The notes beneath the pieces are model-generated. The model did no database searches. It saw nothing but the letters and a program-made list of their open reading frames with translations, and was not told where the DNA came from. The position numbers were made by a program, and so were the translations under genes. Shown piece by piece: positions 43,301-52,498 of a stretch of DNA of 64,000 nucleotides; the stretch's first letter is position 1, and the number at the start of each line of letters is the position of its first letter. The DNA is from CAVTWY01 sp963738575 (lineage in GTDB: Bacteria; Pseudomonadota; Gammaproteobacteria; Burkholderiales; Burkholderiaceae_C): the NCBI GenBank assembly GCA_963738575.1, contig CAVTWY010000002.1, forward strand, positions 682,001 to 746,000, given 5' to 3'.

Positions 43301-44323
43301 TTAGATCAACTTCACCAGCTGTTTGCCAAAGTTTTTCCCCTTGAGCAAACCCAAAAAGGCCTCGGGCGCTGCGGCGATGCCCTGCGCCACCGTCTCACGG
43401 TACTTGAGTTTGCCCGTGGCCACCATCGTCCCCAGTTCCTTCAGGGCTTCGGGCCAGACTTCCATGTGCTCGCTGACGATAAAGCCCTCAACCTTGAGTC
43501 GGCTGACCAGAATCAGCGCTGGGTTTTGCATCGGCGTGGGTTGCCCGTTGTAGCCGGCAATGAAGCCACACACAGCGATACGACCGAATGCATTCATGCG
43601 CAGCATGACAGCGTCCAAAATCATGCCGCCTACATTTTCAAAGTAACCATCGATGCCCTTGGGGCATGCCGCCTTGAGCGCTGCAGACAACGACTTGATG
43701 TCAGGGTGCGCTTTGTAGTCGATGCAATCGTCAAAACCCAATTCGTCGATGACGTACCTGCATTTGTCGGGCCCACCCGCCAGGCCCACCGCCCGCGCGC
43801 CCCGGGCCTTGGCCAATTGGCCTACCGCGCCACCCACCGAGCCCGAAGCTGCACTCACCACCACGGTCTCGCCAGCCTTGGGGTTGATGATTTTGACCAA
43901 CCCGTACCACCCCGTCACACCCGGCATGCCCACCGCGCCCAAGTAAGCAGCAGCGGGAATGTGGCGCGTGTCAACCTTGCGCATCAGGCCACGATCATCA
44001 CCGTTGACCACCGAATACTCTTGCCAACCGCCCATGCCCACGACGGTGTCGCCCGCTTGGTAGGTCGCGTGGTTGGACGCGACCACCTCGCCGACGGTGC
44101 CACCGATCATCACGGTATCCAGCGGCTGCGGTTGAGCGTAACTCTTGCCGTCGTTCATGCGCCCGCGCATGTACGGGTCTAGGCTTAGATAATGATGGCG
44201 TACCAGCACCTCGCCCGCTTTGAGTGCCTTGGCGTCGACGGGATTCGCCACCAATTTGAAGTTGGCTGCCGACGGTTCACCTTCAGGCCGAGAGGCCAAA
44301 AGCATTTGTTGGTTGACGGTCAT
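43301..44323 (-). CDS. NADP-dependent MDR oxidoreductase (curcumin-reductase-like)
   Basis: The 340-residue product belongs to the zinc-free medium-chain reductases that reduce alpha,beta-unsaturated ketones. It has HYLSLDPYMRGRMNDGKSYA near the start, the NADP-binding loop AASGSVGGAVGQLAKARGAR and DGYFENVGGMILDAVMLRMN. Length is typical for CurA/LTB4 12-hydroxydehydrogenase homologues. The ATG at 44323 gives the usual MTVNQQ start. It is ten bases behind the thioesterase gene. Confidence 0.9.
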   Translation of the reverse strand: MTVNQQMLLASRPEGEPSAANFKLVANPVDAKALKAGEVLVRHHYLSLDPYMRGRMNDGKSYAQPQPLDTVMIGGTVGEVVASNHATYQAGDTVVGMGGWQEYSVVNGDDRGLMRKVDTRHIPAAAYLGAVGMPGVTGWYGLVKIINPKAGETVVVSAASGSVGGAVGQLAKARGARAVGLAGGPDKCRYVIDELGFDDCIDYKAHPDIKSLSAALKAACPKGIDGYFENVGGMILDAVMLRMNAFGRIAVCGFIAGYNGQPTPMQNPALILVSRLKVEGFIVSEHMEVWPEALKELGTMVATGKLKYRETVAQGIAAAPEAFLGLLKGKNFGKQLVKLI

Positions 44324-44333
44324 GAATGACTCC

Positions 44334-44777
44334 TTAGAGAGACGGATTGAGCGGTTGAGCGCGGGTGGCGGACACTGGCAGGGCACGCAAATGCTTGAAG
44401 GTACCCGTGGCATGGGCCACCAACTCACCACGGGGATCGTGCACACTGCCCTCACAAAAAACAAGCGATGCGCTTCGGTGCAGCACGCGACCCGTGCTGA
44501 TCAAACGATCTTTGCCTGGACGCGTGAACGAGGTTTTCATCTCCACGGTCACCACACCGGCACGTGACTCACCACCCGCAACATCGGGGCTGCGCGCCGC
44601 ATGCGCCATCACCACATCCAGCAAAGTCATGGTAACCCCGCCATGGGCCACGTTGTAGGAGTTCAAGAGCTCATCGCGCAGCACACAATCTATTTGTGCC
44701 TGCCCGCCGTCAAATCGAATCAACTCAAACTGCAAGTGCTCAACAAAGGGGATGTGCGTCACGAAGGCAATTGCCAT
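44334..44777 (-). CDS. PaaI-type hotdog thioesterase
   Basis: The 147-residue product carries the hotdog core SYNVAHGGVTMTLLDVVMAH, as in PaaI/YiiD thioesterases that hydrolyse short or phenyl-acyl CoA esters. GVVTVEMKTSFTRPGK and the turn after it are also typical. It starts one base behind the SDR stop. In this block it probably trims or rescues acyl-CoA intermediates; this is inference. Confidence 0.88.
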   Translation of the reverse strand: MAIAFVTHIPFVEHLQFELIRFDGGQAQIDCVLRDELLNSYNVAHGGVTMTLLDVVMAHAARSPDVAGGESRAGVVTVEMKTSFTRPGKDRLISTGRVLHRSASLVFCEGSVHDPRGELVAHATGTFKHLRALPVSATRAQPLNPSL

Positions 44778-44778
44778 G

Positions 44779-45567
44779 TCATTCGCCCGTCATGGCACTG
44801 ACGCCACCGTCAACGGCCAAGATCTGACCGGTGATGTGCTTACCAGCTTCAGACGCAAACAGCACCGCCGCGCCCTTCAAATCATCATCGTCACCAATGC
44901 GCTTGAGCGGCGCATGCGCAGCCAACGTTTCAGTACCAAACTTTTCAAGTACGCCCTTGGTCATTTTGCTGGGGAAAAAGCCCGGGGCCAAGGCATTGAC
45001 GGTGATGCCATAGCGGCCCCACTCCCCTGCAAGGGTCCGCGTGAAATTGACGGCTGCCCCTTTGCTGGTGCCATACGCAATGAACTGCACGTTGAGCGAG
45101 CCTCCCAAACCCGCGATGGACGCCACATTGATGATGCGCCCTCGCTTGCGCGGGATCATGCTTGCGCGGCCCACGGCCTGCGACATCATGAACATGCTGC
45201 GAACGTTAAGGTTCATGACCTTGTCCCAGGCCTCGAGCGGGTAATTCTCGGCCGGGGCTCCCCAGGTGGCACCCGCGTTGTTGACCAAAATGTCGATGTC
45301 GCCCAGGCGCTCGGTGGCTTCCCGCACGATGCGCTCCACACCGTCCTCTTCGCTCGCGTCAGCCGCCACCCAGCGCGCGTCAATGCCGCGCGCCTGCAAG
45401 GTTTGCACCGCGCCCTCCAAGTCGGCGGGCTTTCGCGAGGTGATCATCACCCGGGCGCCGGCCTCTCCCAGGGCCCCCGCAATTTGGAGGCCCAGCCCGC
45501 GCGACCCACCAGTGACCAGGGCCGTGCGACCTGTCAAGTCAAAGAGTTTATGGATGTTGGTACTCAT
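44779..45567 (-). CDS. SDR-family oxidoreductase
   Basis: The 262-residue product is a classical SDR with TGGSRGLGLQ, NNAGATWG, the active Ser in NVASIAGLGG and YGTSKG. It ends with the usual LASEAGKHITGQILAVDGGV signature. Closest type from memory is the gluconate 5-dehydrogenase / 3-oxoacyl reductase group. It could supply beta-ketoacyl reduction or hydroxy-acid oxidation. The start is followed on the coding side by 132 bases of intergenic DNA up to the acyl-CoA dehydrogenase gene. Confidence 0.9.
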   Translation of the reverse strand: MSTNIHKLFDLTGRTALVTGGSRGLGLQIAGALGEAGARVMITSRKPADLEGAVQTLQARGIDARWVAADASEEDGVERIVREATERLGDIDILVNNAGATWGAPAENYPLEAWDKVMNLNVRSMFMMSQAVGRASMIPRKRGRIINVASIAGLGGSLNVQFIAYGTSKGAAVNFTRTLAGEWGRYGITVNALAPGFFPSKMTKGVLEKFGTETLAAHAPLKRIGDDDDLKGAAVLFASEAGKHITGQILAVDGGVSAMTGE

Positions 45568-45699
45568 GACATGCTCCCATCGAATACTTCGAACTGAATT
45601 GGAATGATGTGTTCACGCTGCTGCGCTTGCACCGTTGGCTCCTGCACCGAGCACGCGATGGACGGCAAGTGGAAGGCTAATAGGCGTGGCATGACCGTC

Positions 45700-47538
45700 T
45701 CAAAACCAGGCATCCTGCATCGACGCGCACGAATCGTCCTGCACCAAAACCGGTGTCAGCCATGCCTGTACTTTGGGCAACTCGTGGCCCCAAAAGTACC
45801 GTGCGGCAGCCAACTGGCCTTGTGCCTGAGGTGCGCTTGCATGCGCCTGCAACGAAAGCGAAACGTCGAGCCACATCCACGCCACCACCGTGTGCCCAAA
45901 CGCCTCCATGTAGGGCATGGCGTTGCGCATGGCGCGGGTGAGGTCACGTGCTTGCCACACCACTTGCGTGGCATGCGTGACGGATTGCCATGCCTGCACA
46001 ACGGCCTGGGCGTGCACCGCCAGCCCATCGACGCGATCTGCTCGCGCCGCCGTGGCCGAGATGCGCTGCGCCAAGAGCTTGAAACCGATGCCGTCGTTCA
46101 TCACCACTTTGCGGCCCAAGAGATCCATGGCTTGAATGCCGTGGGTCCCCTCGTGAATCATGTTGAGTCGGTTGTCGCGCCAGTACTGTTCCACAGGGAA
46201 GTCGCGCGTGTAGCCGTAGCCACCATGCACTTGAATGGCCAAGGAATTCGCCTCAAGGCACCACTGGCTTGGCCAACTCTTGGCGATTGGCGTGAGCACG
46301 TCCAACAACACACCCGCCTCTTGTGCCGCGGCCGGGTCGCCGGTGTGCTGCTCGTCAACCAAGCGCGCGCAATAGAGCGACAACGCAAGCGCCCCTTCGA
46401 CATACGACTTTTGTGCCAGCAGCATGCGTTTAACGTCGGTGTGCTGCACGATGGCAACCTGCGGCGACTCGGCGTCCTTGCCTTGCGGCCCTGCGGGCCT
46501 GCCTTGCGCTCGGTCTCTGGCGTACTTGACGCTTGCCTCGTACCCCGCAAAACCAAGCATCACAGCACCCAGACCGACGCCGATGCGCGCTTCATTCATC
46601 ATATGAAACATGCAGCGAAGGCCGTCGCCAGGTTTGCCAACAAGGTAGCCCACGGCACCAGCACGCGCACCACCACCGTCGCTGTCCACCAAGAACTTGC
46701 CTTCACCAAAATTCAACAAGGTGTTGGTGGTGCCGCGGTAGCCAAGCTTGTGGTTGAGCCCCGCCAATGACACGTCGTTGCGTTGCCCCGTGAGCACCCC
46801 TTTGGCATCCACCATCCACTTGGGCACGATGAAAAGCGACAATCCTTTGACGCCGGCCTGCGTGCGGCCTTGTGCATCCACAGCCTTGGCCAACACCAAA
46901 TGAGAGATGTTCTTGGTGAGTTCGTGTTCCCCGGCCGAGATCCACATCTTGTTGCCACGCAGTCGGTACCGTGGCCCCAAGGGGTCGCTCTCAAAAGCCG
47001 CTCCGTCGGCGGTGGCGCGGGTGGCGACGTCTGAAAGGGAAGAGCCTGCCTGGGGCTCCGACAAGCACATGGTGCCAAACCATTCGCCGGCAAAAGCACG
47101 CGCAGCAAAGACAGATTTTTGTGCGGTCGTGCCATGCGCCATCAACAAGCTGGCATTGCCGCTGGTCAGCATGGCATAACCCGACATGGCCACACTGGCT
47201 TTGCTGAAAAATGCATTGGCCGCCATCTCAATCGTGCAAGGCAGTTGCATGCCACCCATCTCCACGTCTTGCGATGCTGCCAGCATGCCGGACTCCACGT
47301 ACGCCGCCATGGCATCGTGGGTCTGGCGTGGCAAAGCAACCCGCTCACCGTCAAAACTAGGTTCTTGCGTGTCGGTCAGACGGTTGAAGGGGGCAAACTT
47401 CTCGCGAGCGATGCGCTCGCAGGTATCCAACACAGCATCAAAGGTTTCGCGCGAATGATCGCAGAACCTCTTGCGTTGGTTCAGCGTGTCAACTCGCAGC
47501 CAGTCGTAAAGCAAGGTCTGGAGTGTTGCTCGCAACAT
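45700..47538 (-). CDS. Large acyl-CoA dehydrogenase, DmdC-like
   Basis: The 612-residue product is longer than ordinary acyl-CoA dehydrogenases (380-400). It has the FAD/CoA regions GEWFGTMCLSEPQAGSSLSD, KMWISAGEHELTKNISHLVL and HGGYGYTRDFPVEQYWRDNR with EGTHGIQAMDLLGRK, then a C-terminal helical domain (about 470-600). This layout is shared by DmdC-type (methylmercaptopropionyl-CoA) and related dehydrogenases, but most homologues act on other acyl-CoAs. The ATG at 47538 is chosen; an earlier TTG at 47559 lacks support. Confidence 0.88.
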   Translation of the reverse strand: MLRATLQTLLYDWLRVDTLNQRKRFCDHSRETFDAVLDTCERIAREKFAPFNRLTDTQEPSFDGERVALPRQTHDAMAAYVESGMLAASQDVEMGGMQLPCTIEMAANAFFSKASVAMSGYAMLTSGNASLLMAHGTTAQKSVFAARAFAGEWFGTMCLSEPQAGSSLSDVATRATADGAAFESDPLGPRYRLRGNKMWISAGEHELTKNISHLVLAKAVDAQGRTQAGVKGLSLFIVPKWMVDAKGVLTGQRNDVSLAGLNHKLGYRGTTNTLLNFGEGKFLVDSDGGGARAGAVGYLVGKPGDGLRCMFHMMNEARIGVGLGAVMLGFAGYEASVKYARDRAQGRPAGPQGKDAESPQVAIVQHTDVKRMLLAQKSYVEGALALSLYCARLVDEQHTGDPAAAQEAGVLLDVLTPIAKSWPSQWCLEANSLAIQVHGGYGYTRDFPVEQYWRDNRLNMIHEGTHGIQAMDLLGRKVVMNDGIGFKLLAQRISATAARADRVDGLAVHAQAVVQAWQSVTHATQVVWQARDLTRAMRNAMPYMEAFGHTVVAWMWLDVSLSLQAHASAPQAQGQLAAARYFWGHELPKVQAWLTPVLVQDDSCASMQDAWF

Positions 47539-47665
47539 GCTAGGGGCTACCTCGATCAACCACCCGAGTGGTCAACCATGAAGCGTCACAACGCCTGAAA
47601 GAAGGTTCGCAACGTTTCAAGGTCAATTCGCATCTAACGAGCCATTTGAGGTGATGGGGTGGTGC

Positions 47666-48841
47666 TCAAAGAACCTCAAAGACACCCGCAGCACCCATGC
47701 CCCCGCCCACGCACATCGTCACACAGACCCGCTTGGCGCCTCGGCGCTTGCCCTCAATCAGCGCGTGGCCCGTCAGGCGTTGGCCGCTCATGCCGTACGG
47801 GTGCCCCACGGCGATCGCGCCACCGTTGACGTTGAGGCGGTCGAGGGGGATGCCCAAGGTATCCGCGCAGTAAAGCACTTGAACGGCAAAGGCTTCGTTC
47901 AACTCCCACAGGTCGATGTCTTCAACGCGCAGCCCCAGGCGCTTGAGCACCTTGGGCACAGCGTACACCGGGCCGATGCCCATTTCATCAGGCTCACAGC
48001 CGGCCACGGCGAAACCCAGAAAACGGCCCAACGGCTTGAGCCCTTTTTTCTGCGCATAGGCATCACTGACCACGGCGCATGCGCCCGCGCCGTCACTGAA
48101 CTGACTGGCGTTGCCCGCCGTTACCACGCCACCCGGTGTGGCCGTGCGAATGTCTTTGATCGACTCGTACGTCGTGCCGGCACGCAAGCCCTCGTCGGCC
48201 GTGACAGTCACTTCTTTGCTGCGCATGCCAAAGGTGGTGTCGGCCACACCCGCCATCACGGTGACGGGCACAATCTCGTCGTTGAACTTGCCAAGCGCTT
48301 GGGCGGCACAAGCTTTTTGCTGCGACTCGGCACCAAAGTGGTCCATGCGCTCTTTGGGCATCTTGTAGCGCTTGGCCACCGTCTCTGCTGTTTGAAGCAT
48401 CGACCAGTAGATTTCTGGCTTGTTTTGCACCAGCCAGGTGTCTTGGAACATGTGCATGTTCATTTCTTGTTGCACACACGAGATGCTCTCGACACCACCG
48501 GCGACGTAGACATCGCCCTCCCCACTGATGATGCGCTGTGACGCCATGGCAATGGTCTGCAAACCACTGGAGCAAAAGCGGTTAATCGTCATGCCGCTCA
48601 CACTGGTGGGCAGGCCGGCGCGCAAACCCACTTGCCGCGCGACGTTCCATCCGGTGGCACCCTCGGGGTTGGCGCAACCCATGATGACGTCGTCCACGTC
48701 GCCGCCCTCAAGGCCTGCGCGCGACACCGCAGCTTGCACCGCCAAGCCACCCAGCGTGGCGCCGTGGGTCATGTTGAAAGCGCCCTTCCAGCTCTTGCAC
48801 AAGGGGGTTCGGGCCGTCGATACGATCAGTGCGTTGCTCAT
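47666..48841 (-). CDS. Acetyl-CoA C-acyltransferase (thiolase)
   Basis: The 391-residue product performs the thiolytic step of beta-oxidation. All thiolase residues are present: the nucleophile Cys in NRFCSSGLQT (about 90), the NEAFAVQ region, the His in GHPYGMSG (about 350) and the second Cys in CVGGGMGAA (about 380). It starts MSNALIVSTARTPLCKS and follows the fadB-like gene after ten bases, so the two probably form an operon and a protein complex. Confidence 0.94.
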   Translation of the reverse strand: MSNALIVSTARTPLCKSWKGAFNMTHGATLGGLAVQAAVSRAGLEGGDVDDVIMGCANPEGATGWNVARQVGLRAGLPTSVSGMTINRFCSSGLQTIAMASQRIISGEGDVYVAGGVESISCVQQEMNMHMFQDTWLVQNKPEIYWSMLQTAETVAKRYKMPKERMDHFGAESQQKACAAQALGKFNDEIVPVTVMAGVADTTFGMRSKEVTVTADEGLRAGTTYESIKDIRTATPGGVVTAGNASQFSDGAGACAVVSDAYAQKKGLKPLGRFLGFAVAGCEPDEMGIGPVYAVPKVLKRLGLRVEDIDLWELNEAFAVQVLYCADTLGIPLDRLNVNGGAIAVGHPYGMSGQRLTGHALIEGKRRGAKRVCVTMCVGGGMGAAGVFEVL

Positions 48842-48851
48842 GTTGAACTCC

Positions 48852-50948
48852 TTAAACCAAAGGTTTGCCGTCGGCTGCAAGCTTCTCGAGCAGCGCCGCA
48901 GGCTTCCAGGACGACGCATCGTCGAGGGGGTTGAGTGCAAATGCCTTCATCGATTGCACCACGTTGAACACGCCTTGTGTGTCGGCGTAACACATGGGGC
49001 CACCCCGGTGCAGCGGAAAGCCGTACCCTGTGAGGTACACCATGTCGATGTCACTGGCCTTGCTGGCGATGCCCTCTTCCAGAATCTTGGCGCCCTCATT
49101 GACCAGCGCATAGACCAAACGGTGAACGATCTCATCGTCGCTGATCTTGCGCGCCGTCACGCCCAGGGTCTTGCGGTGCGCATCAATCATCTCCTGAACG
49201 ACGGCCGACGGAATGGCATCACGTTTGCCCACGGCATAGTCGTACCAGCCTGCGCCCGTTTTTTGGCCATAGCGGCCCATTTCGCACAAGAGGTCGGCTG
49301 TCTTGCTGTAGCGCATGCTTGGTTTTTCAACGTAGCGGCGTTTGCGAATGGCCCAACCGATGTCGTTGCCGGCCAAATCACCCATGCGGAAAGGCCCCAT
49401 CGCAAAGCCGAACTTCTCGACCGCCCGGTCCACTTGCTGCGGCGTGGCGCCCTCCTCGATCAAGAAGCCTGCCTGTCGGCTGTATTGCTCGATCATGCGG
49501 TTGCCAATGAAGCCGTCACAAACGCCAGACACCACCGCCGTTTTGCGAATGATCTTGGCAACCTGCATGACCGTGGCCAGCACGTCTTTGGACGTCTTGG
49601 CGCCGCGCACCACCTCAAGCAACTTCATCACGTTGGCTGGGCTGAAGAAGTGCATGCCAACCACGTCTTGTGGCCGCTGGGTAAACGACGCAATCTTGTC
49701 AACGTCGAGTGTGGACGTGTTGGACGCCAGGATGGCACCGGGCTTCATGACGGCATCGAGCTTCTTGAACACCTGCTCTTTGACGCCCATTTCTTCAAAC
49801 ACCGCCTCGATCACCAAGTCGGCGTCTTTGATGTCGTCGTAGCTGAGCGTGGTCTTGAGAAGCGCCATGCGCTCGGCGTACTTGGTGTCTTTGAGTTTGC
49901 CCTTTTTGACTTGCGACTCGTAATTTTTGCGTATCACCGCCACACCACGGTCGAGCGCCTCTTGCTTGGTCTCGATGATGATCACAGGCAAACCGGCGTT
50001 GAGAAAATTCATGCTGATGCCGCCGCCCATCGTGCCCGCGCCAATCACCGCCACTTGCTTGATGCTGCGCACGGGCGTGTCTTCAGGAACATCAGGGATT
50101 TTGCTGGCCGCACGCTCACCAAAAAAAGCGTGACGCAGCGCCTTGCTCTCGGGCGTCATCATGAGCGCGATGAAGGCCTCCCGCTCGTAACGCATGCCGT
50201 CGTCAAACGACTTGGCCTTGAAGGTTTGCTGCACACAATCCACGCAACGCTCAGGTGCCGGAAAATTCTTGGCCATGGCGCGCACGGTGTTGCGCGCAAA
50301 CTGAAAGTAGCCGTCGGCGTTGGGGTGTGACACGTTGAGGTCACGGACGCGCGGCAGCGGGCGCACGTCAGCCACTTCCAGGGCCAGCTTGCACGCGGCG
50401 TCAACAACGTCACCGTCGACAACGCTGCTGAAGAGCTTTTGGCCAGGCACCGCAAACAACAACTCGCTCTTCACGGGCTCGCCTGACACGATCATGTTGA
50501 GAGCGGTTTCCACACCCAGGGCGCGTGGCAAGCGCTGCGTGCCGCCCGCCCCTGGCACCAACCCAAGCTTCACCTCGGGCAGCGCAATGGGAACTCCTTT
50601 GGCGGCCACCCGGTAATGACAGCCCAGGCTAAGCTCCAAACCGCCGCCCATGCAAACGCCATTGATGGCGGCGACGATGGGCTTGGTTGCGTTGTCACCC
50701 ATGCGAATCAGCGTCAGCAAGTTGGGCTCGGCAATCGCCTTGGGCGAGCCGAATTCTTTGATGTCGGCACCACCGCTGTAGGCCTTGCCTCCGCCTGTCA
50801 GCACCACGGCTTTGATGGCAGGGTCGGCCATCGCCCTGTCAAAGCCTGCGGCGATGGCGACGCGCATGGCATAACCCAAACCATTCACGGGGGGGTTGTT
50901 CATCGTGATCACGGCAACGGCACCGCGAACGTCGTAGCTTGCGCTCAT
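48852..50948 (-). CDS. Bifunctional enoyl-CoA hydratase / 3-hydroxyacyl-CoA dehydrogenase (FadB-like)
   Basis: The 698-residue product joins an N-terminal crotonase domain (about 1-190) to an NAD-dependent hydroxyacyl-CoA dehydrogenase (about 290-690). The hydratase keeps both catalytic Glu residues (GGGLELSLGCHYR and LPEVKLGL). The dehydrogenase has the NAD motif VIGAGTMGGGISM and the His of VVGMHFFSPANVM. It starts MSASYDVRGAVAVITMNNPP. With the thiolase it covers the last three steps of beta-oxidation. Confidence 0.94.
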   Translation of the reverse strand: MSASYDVRGAVAVITMNNPPVNGLGYAMRVAIAAGFDRAMADPAIKAVVLTGGGKAYSGGADIKEFGSPKAIAEPNLLTLIRMGDNATKPIVAAINGVCMGGGLELSLGCHYRVAAKGVPIALPEVKLGLVPGAGGTQRLPRALGVETALNMIVSGEPVKSELLFAVPGQKLFSSVVDGDVVDAACKLALEVADVRPLPRVRDLNVSHPNADGYFQFARNTVRAMAKNFPAPERCVDCVQQTFKAKSFDDGMRYEREAFIALMMTPESKALRHAFFGERAASKIPDVPEDTPVRSIKQVAVIGAGTMGGGISMNFLNAGLPVIIIETKQEALDRGVAVIRKNYESQVKKGKLKDTKYAERMALLKTTLSYDDIKDADLVIEAVFEEMGVKEQVFKKLDAVMKPGAILASNTSTLDVDKIASFTQRPQDVVGMHFFSPANVMKLLEVVRGAKTSKDVLATVMQVAKIIRKTAVVSGVCDGFIGNRMIEQYSRQAGFLIEEGATPQQVDRAVEKFGFAMGPFRMGDLAGNDIGWAIRKRRYVEKPSMRYSKTADLLCEMGRYGQKTGAGWYDYAVGKRDAIPSAVVQEMIDAHRKTLGVTARKISDDEIVHRLVYALVNEGAKILEEGIASKASDIDMVYLTGYGFPLHRGGPMCYADTQGVFNVVQSMKAFALNPLDDASSWKPAALLEKLAADGKPLV

Positions 50949-50999
50949 GGGATTCTCCTGATGGGGGTCTTGACTCTTGAGTGGGCAAGGTGGTCGGGC

Positions 51000-51695
51000 T
51001 TAGACCTCCAACCACTCCTTGCGTATGTAGGCATTGGCGCGAAGCTCATCGGTGCTGCCATCAAACACGATGCGCCCGTGCCCCATCACCAAACAGCGCT
51101 TGGCAACCTCCAGCGCAATGGTGAGCTTTTGCTCAACGAGCAGAACACTGATGCCTCGCTGGTTGATTTCGCGCAAGTACTGCGCCACCAGCTCAACAAT
51201 CTTTGGCGCCAAGCCCTCGGTGGGCTCGTCAATCATGATCAATTGGGGGTCGCCCATGAGCGTTCGGCAGAGCGTCAACATTTGCTGCTCGCCGCCTGAC
51301 AGCACGCCGGCCTCGGTGTTGCGGCGCTCGGCCAGTCGGGGGAACATGGTGTACATGTTGTCGGTGGTCCACTGGGTTTTGGCGTTGGCCTTTTTTTGTC
51401 CCAGGATCAGGTTCTGATGCACCGTTAGGGTTGGAAAGATATCCCGATTCTCAGGCACGTAACCGATGCCAAGATGGGCTATCTCGAAGGGCTTTTTCTT
51501 CAAAAGCTCTTGGTCTTTCCAGCGCACCGAACCCGATCCATCCACCAAGCCCATCACGGCCTTGGCCGTGGTCGAGCGGCCCGAGCCATTGCGGCCCAAA
51601 AGTGCAACCATTTCGCCGGGCTTGACGTCAAAGGTTACGCCATGAAGCACATGGCTCTTGCCGTAATAGGCGTGAAGGTTATCGAGCTTGAGCAT
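51000..51695 (-). CDS. livF: LIV-type ABC transporter ATP-binding protein (LivF-like)
   Basis: The 231-residue product is the second ATPase of a branched-chain amino acid or organic acid importer. It has the signature LSGGEQQMLTLCRTLM, Walker B LIMIDEPTEGL and an H-loop replaced by VEQK, as in all LivF. The Walker A loop reads GRNGSGRST (34-42), with Arg40 where Lys is expected. It lies 32 bases behind livG. Confidence 0.92.
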   Translation of the reverse strand: MLKLDNLHAYYGKSHVLHGVTFDVKPGEMVALLGRNGSGRSTTAKAVMGLVDGSGSVRWKDQELLKKKPFEIAHLGIGYVPENRDIFPTLTVHQNLILGQKKANAKTQWTTDNMYTMFPRLAERRNTEAGVLSGGEQQMLTLCRTLMGDPQLIMIDEPTEGLAPKIVELVAQYLREINQRGISVLLVEQKLTIALEVAKRCLVMGHGRIVFDGSTDELRANAYIRKEWLEV

Positions 51696-51727
51696 GGTGA
51701 TCGAAGGCGCTGGATGACGCAGTGGCC

Positions 51728-52498
51728 TCAGTGGCCGCCCGCTGCGCCAGCGTGCGCCGTGCCCAGGTAGGCTTCTTGAACTTTGGGGTCAGCACGCACG
51801 CGCTCAGGCGTGTCAAAGGCGATGACTTCGCCGTAGACCAGCACGGCAATTTTGTCGGCCAAACCAAACACAACGCCCATGTCGTGCTCAACGGTCAACA
51901 AAGTCTTACCTTGGGTCACCTCGCGAATCAGGCCAATGAATCGTGTGGTCTCACTGCGGCTCATGCCGGCGGTGGGCTCGTCGAGCAAGATGACGTCGGC
52001 ACCACCCGCAATTGTGACGCCGATTTCAAGCGCGCGCTGCTCGGCGTAGGTCAGGTTCATCGCCAACACATCTTTGCGCTTGTCCAACCTGATCATGGCC
52101 ATCACCTCATCGGCGCGGTCGTTGGCGTCTTTGGCGTCGGCCAAGAACTTCCAGAAAGCGTAGCGATAGCCCTTGTTCCAAAGGGTGGCGCAACGCAGGT
52201 TTTCAAACACGGACAAGTGAGTGAACAAGTTGCTGACCTGAAAGCTGCGCGCCAAACCCTTGCGGTTGATTTCGAAAGGGCTCAGGCCATTGATTTTTTG
52301 CCCATGCAACAAAATCTCGCCCGCACTGGGCTCGAACCGTCCACTGATGAGGTTGAAGAGCGTGCTTTTGCCAGCGCCATTGGGGCCGATGATGGCCACG
52401 CGCTCACCTGCGGCAACGCTCAACGCGGCCCCGCGAATGATCTCGGTTTTGCCAAAACGCTTGAAGACACCCTTCAACTCAACGGCGGGCGCGCTCAC
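51728..52498 (-). CDS. livG: LIV-type ABC transporter ATP-binding protein (LivG-like)
   Basis: The 256-residue product has a standard Walker A (GPNGAGKST), a degenerate signature (LTYAEQRALEIG) common to LivG, Walker B (VILLDEPTAGM) and HDMGVVFGLAD. I chose the GTG at 52498 because it overlaps the livM stop (GTGA) and gives VSAPAVELKGVFKRFG. Longer frames run into livM. Confidence 0.93.
   Translation of the reverse strand: MSAPAVELKGVFKRFGKTEIIRGAALSVAAGERVAIIGPNGAGKSTLFNLISGRFEPSAGEILLHGQKINGLSPFEINRKGLARSFQVSNLFTHLSVFENLRCATLWNKGYRYAFWKFLADAKDANDRADEVMAMIRLDKRKDVLAMNLTYAEQRALEIGVTIAGGADVILLDEPTAGMSRSETTRFIGLIREVTQGKTLLTVEHDMGVVFGLADKIAVLVYGEVIAFDTPERVRADPKVQEAYLGTAHAGAAGGH

Noticed and set aside
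42863..44182. 439-codon open frame on the plus strand opposite the GNAT and MDR genes
   Set aside because: Antisense to two genes with clear motifs and set starts; no family sequence in the translation.
48528..50330. 600-codon open frame on the plus strand
   Set aside because: It is antisense to the thiolase and FadB-like genes, both with complete catalytic motifs. The translation is low in hydrophobic order and matches nothing.
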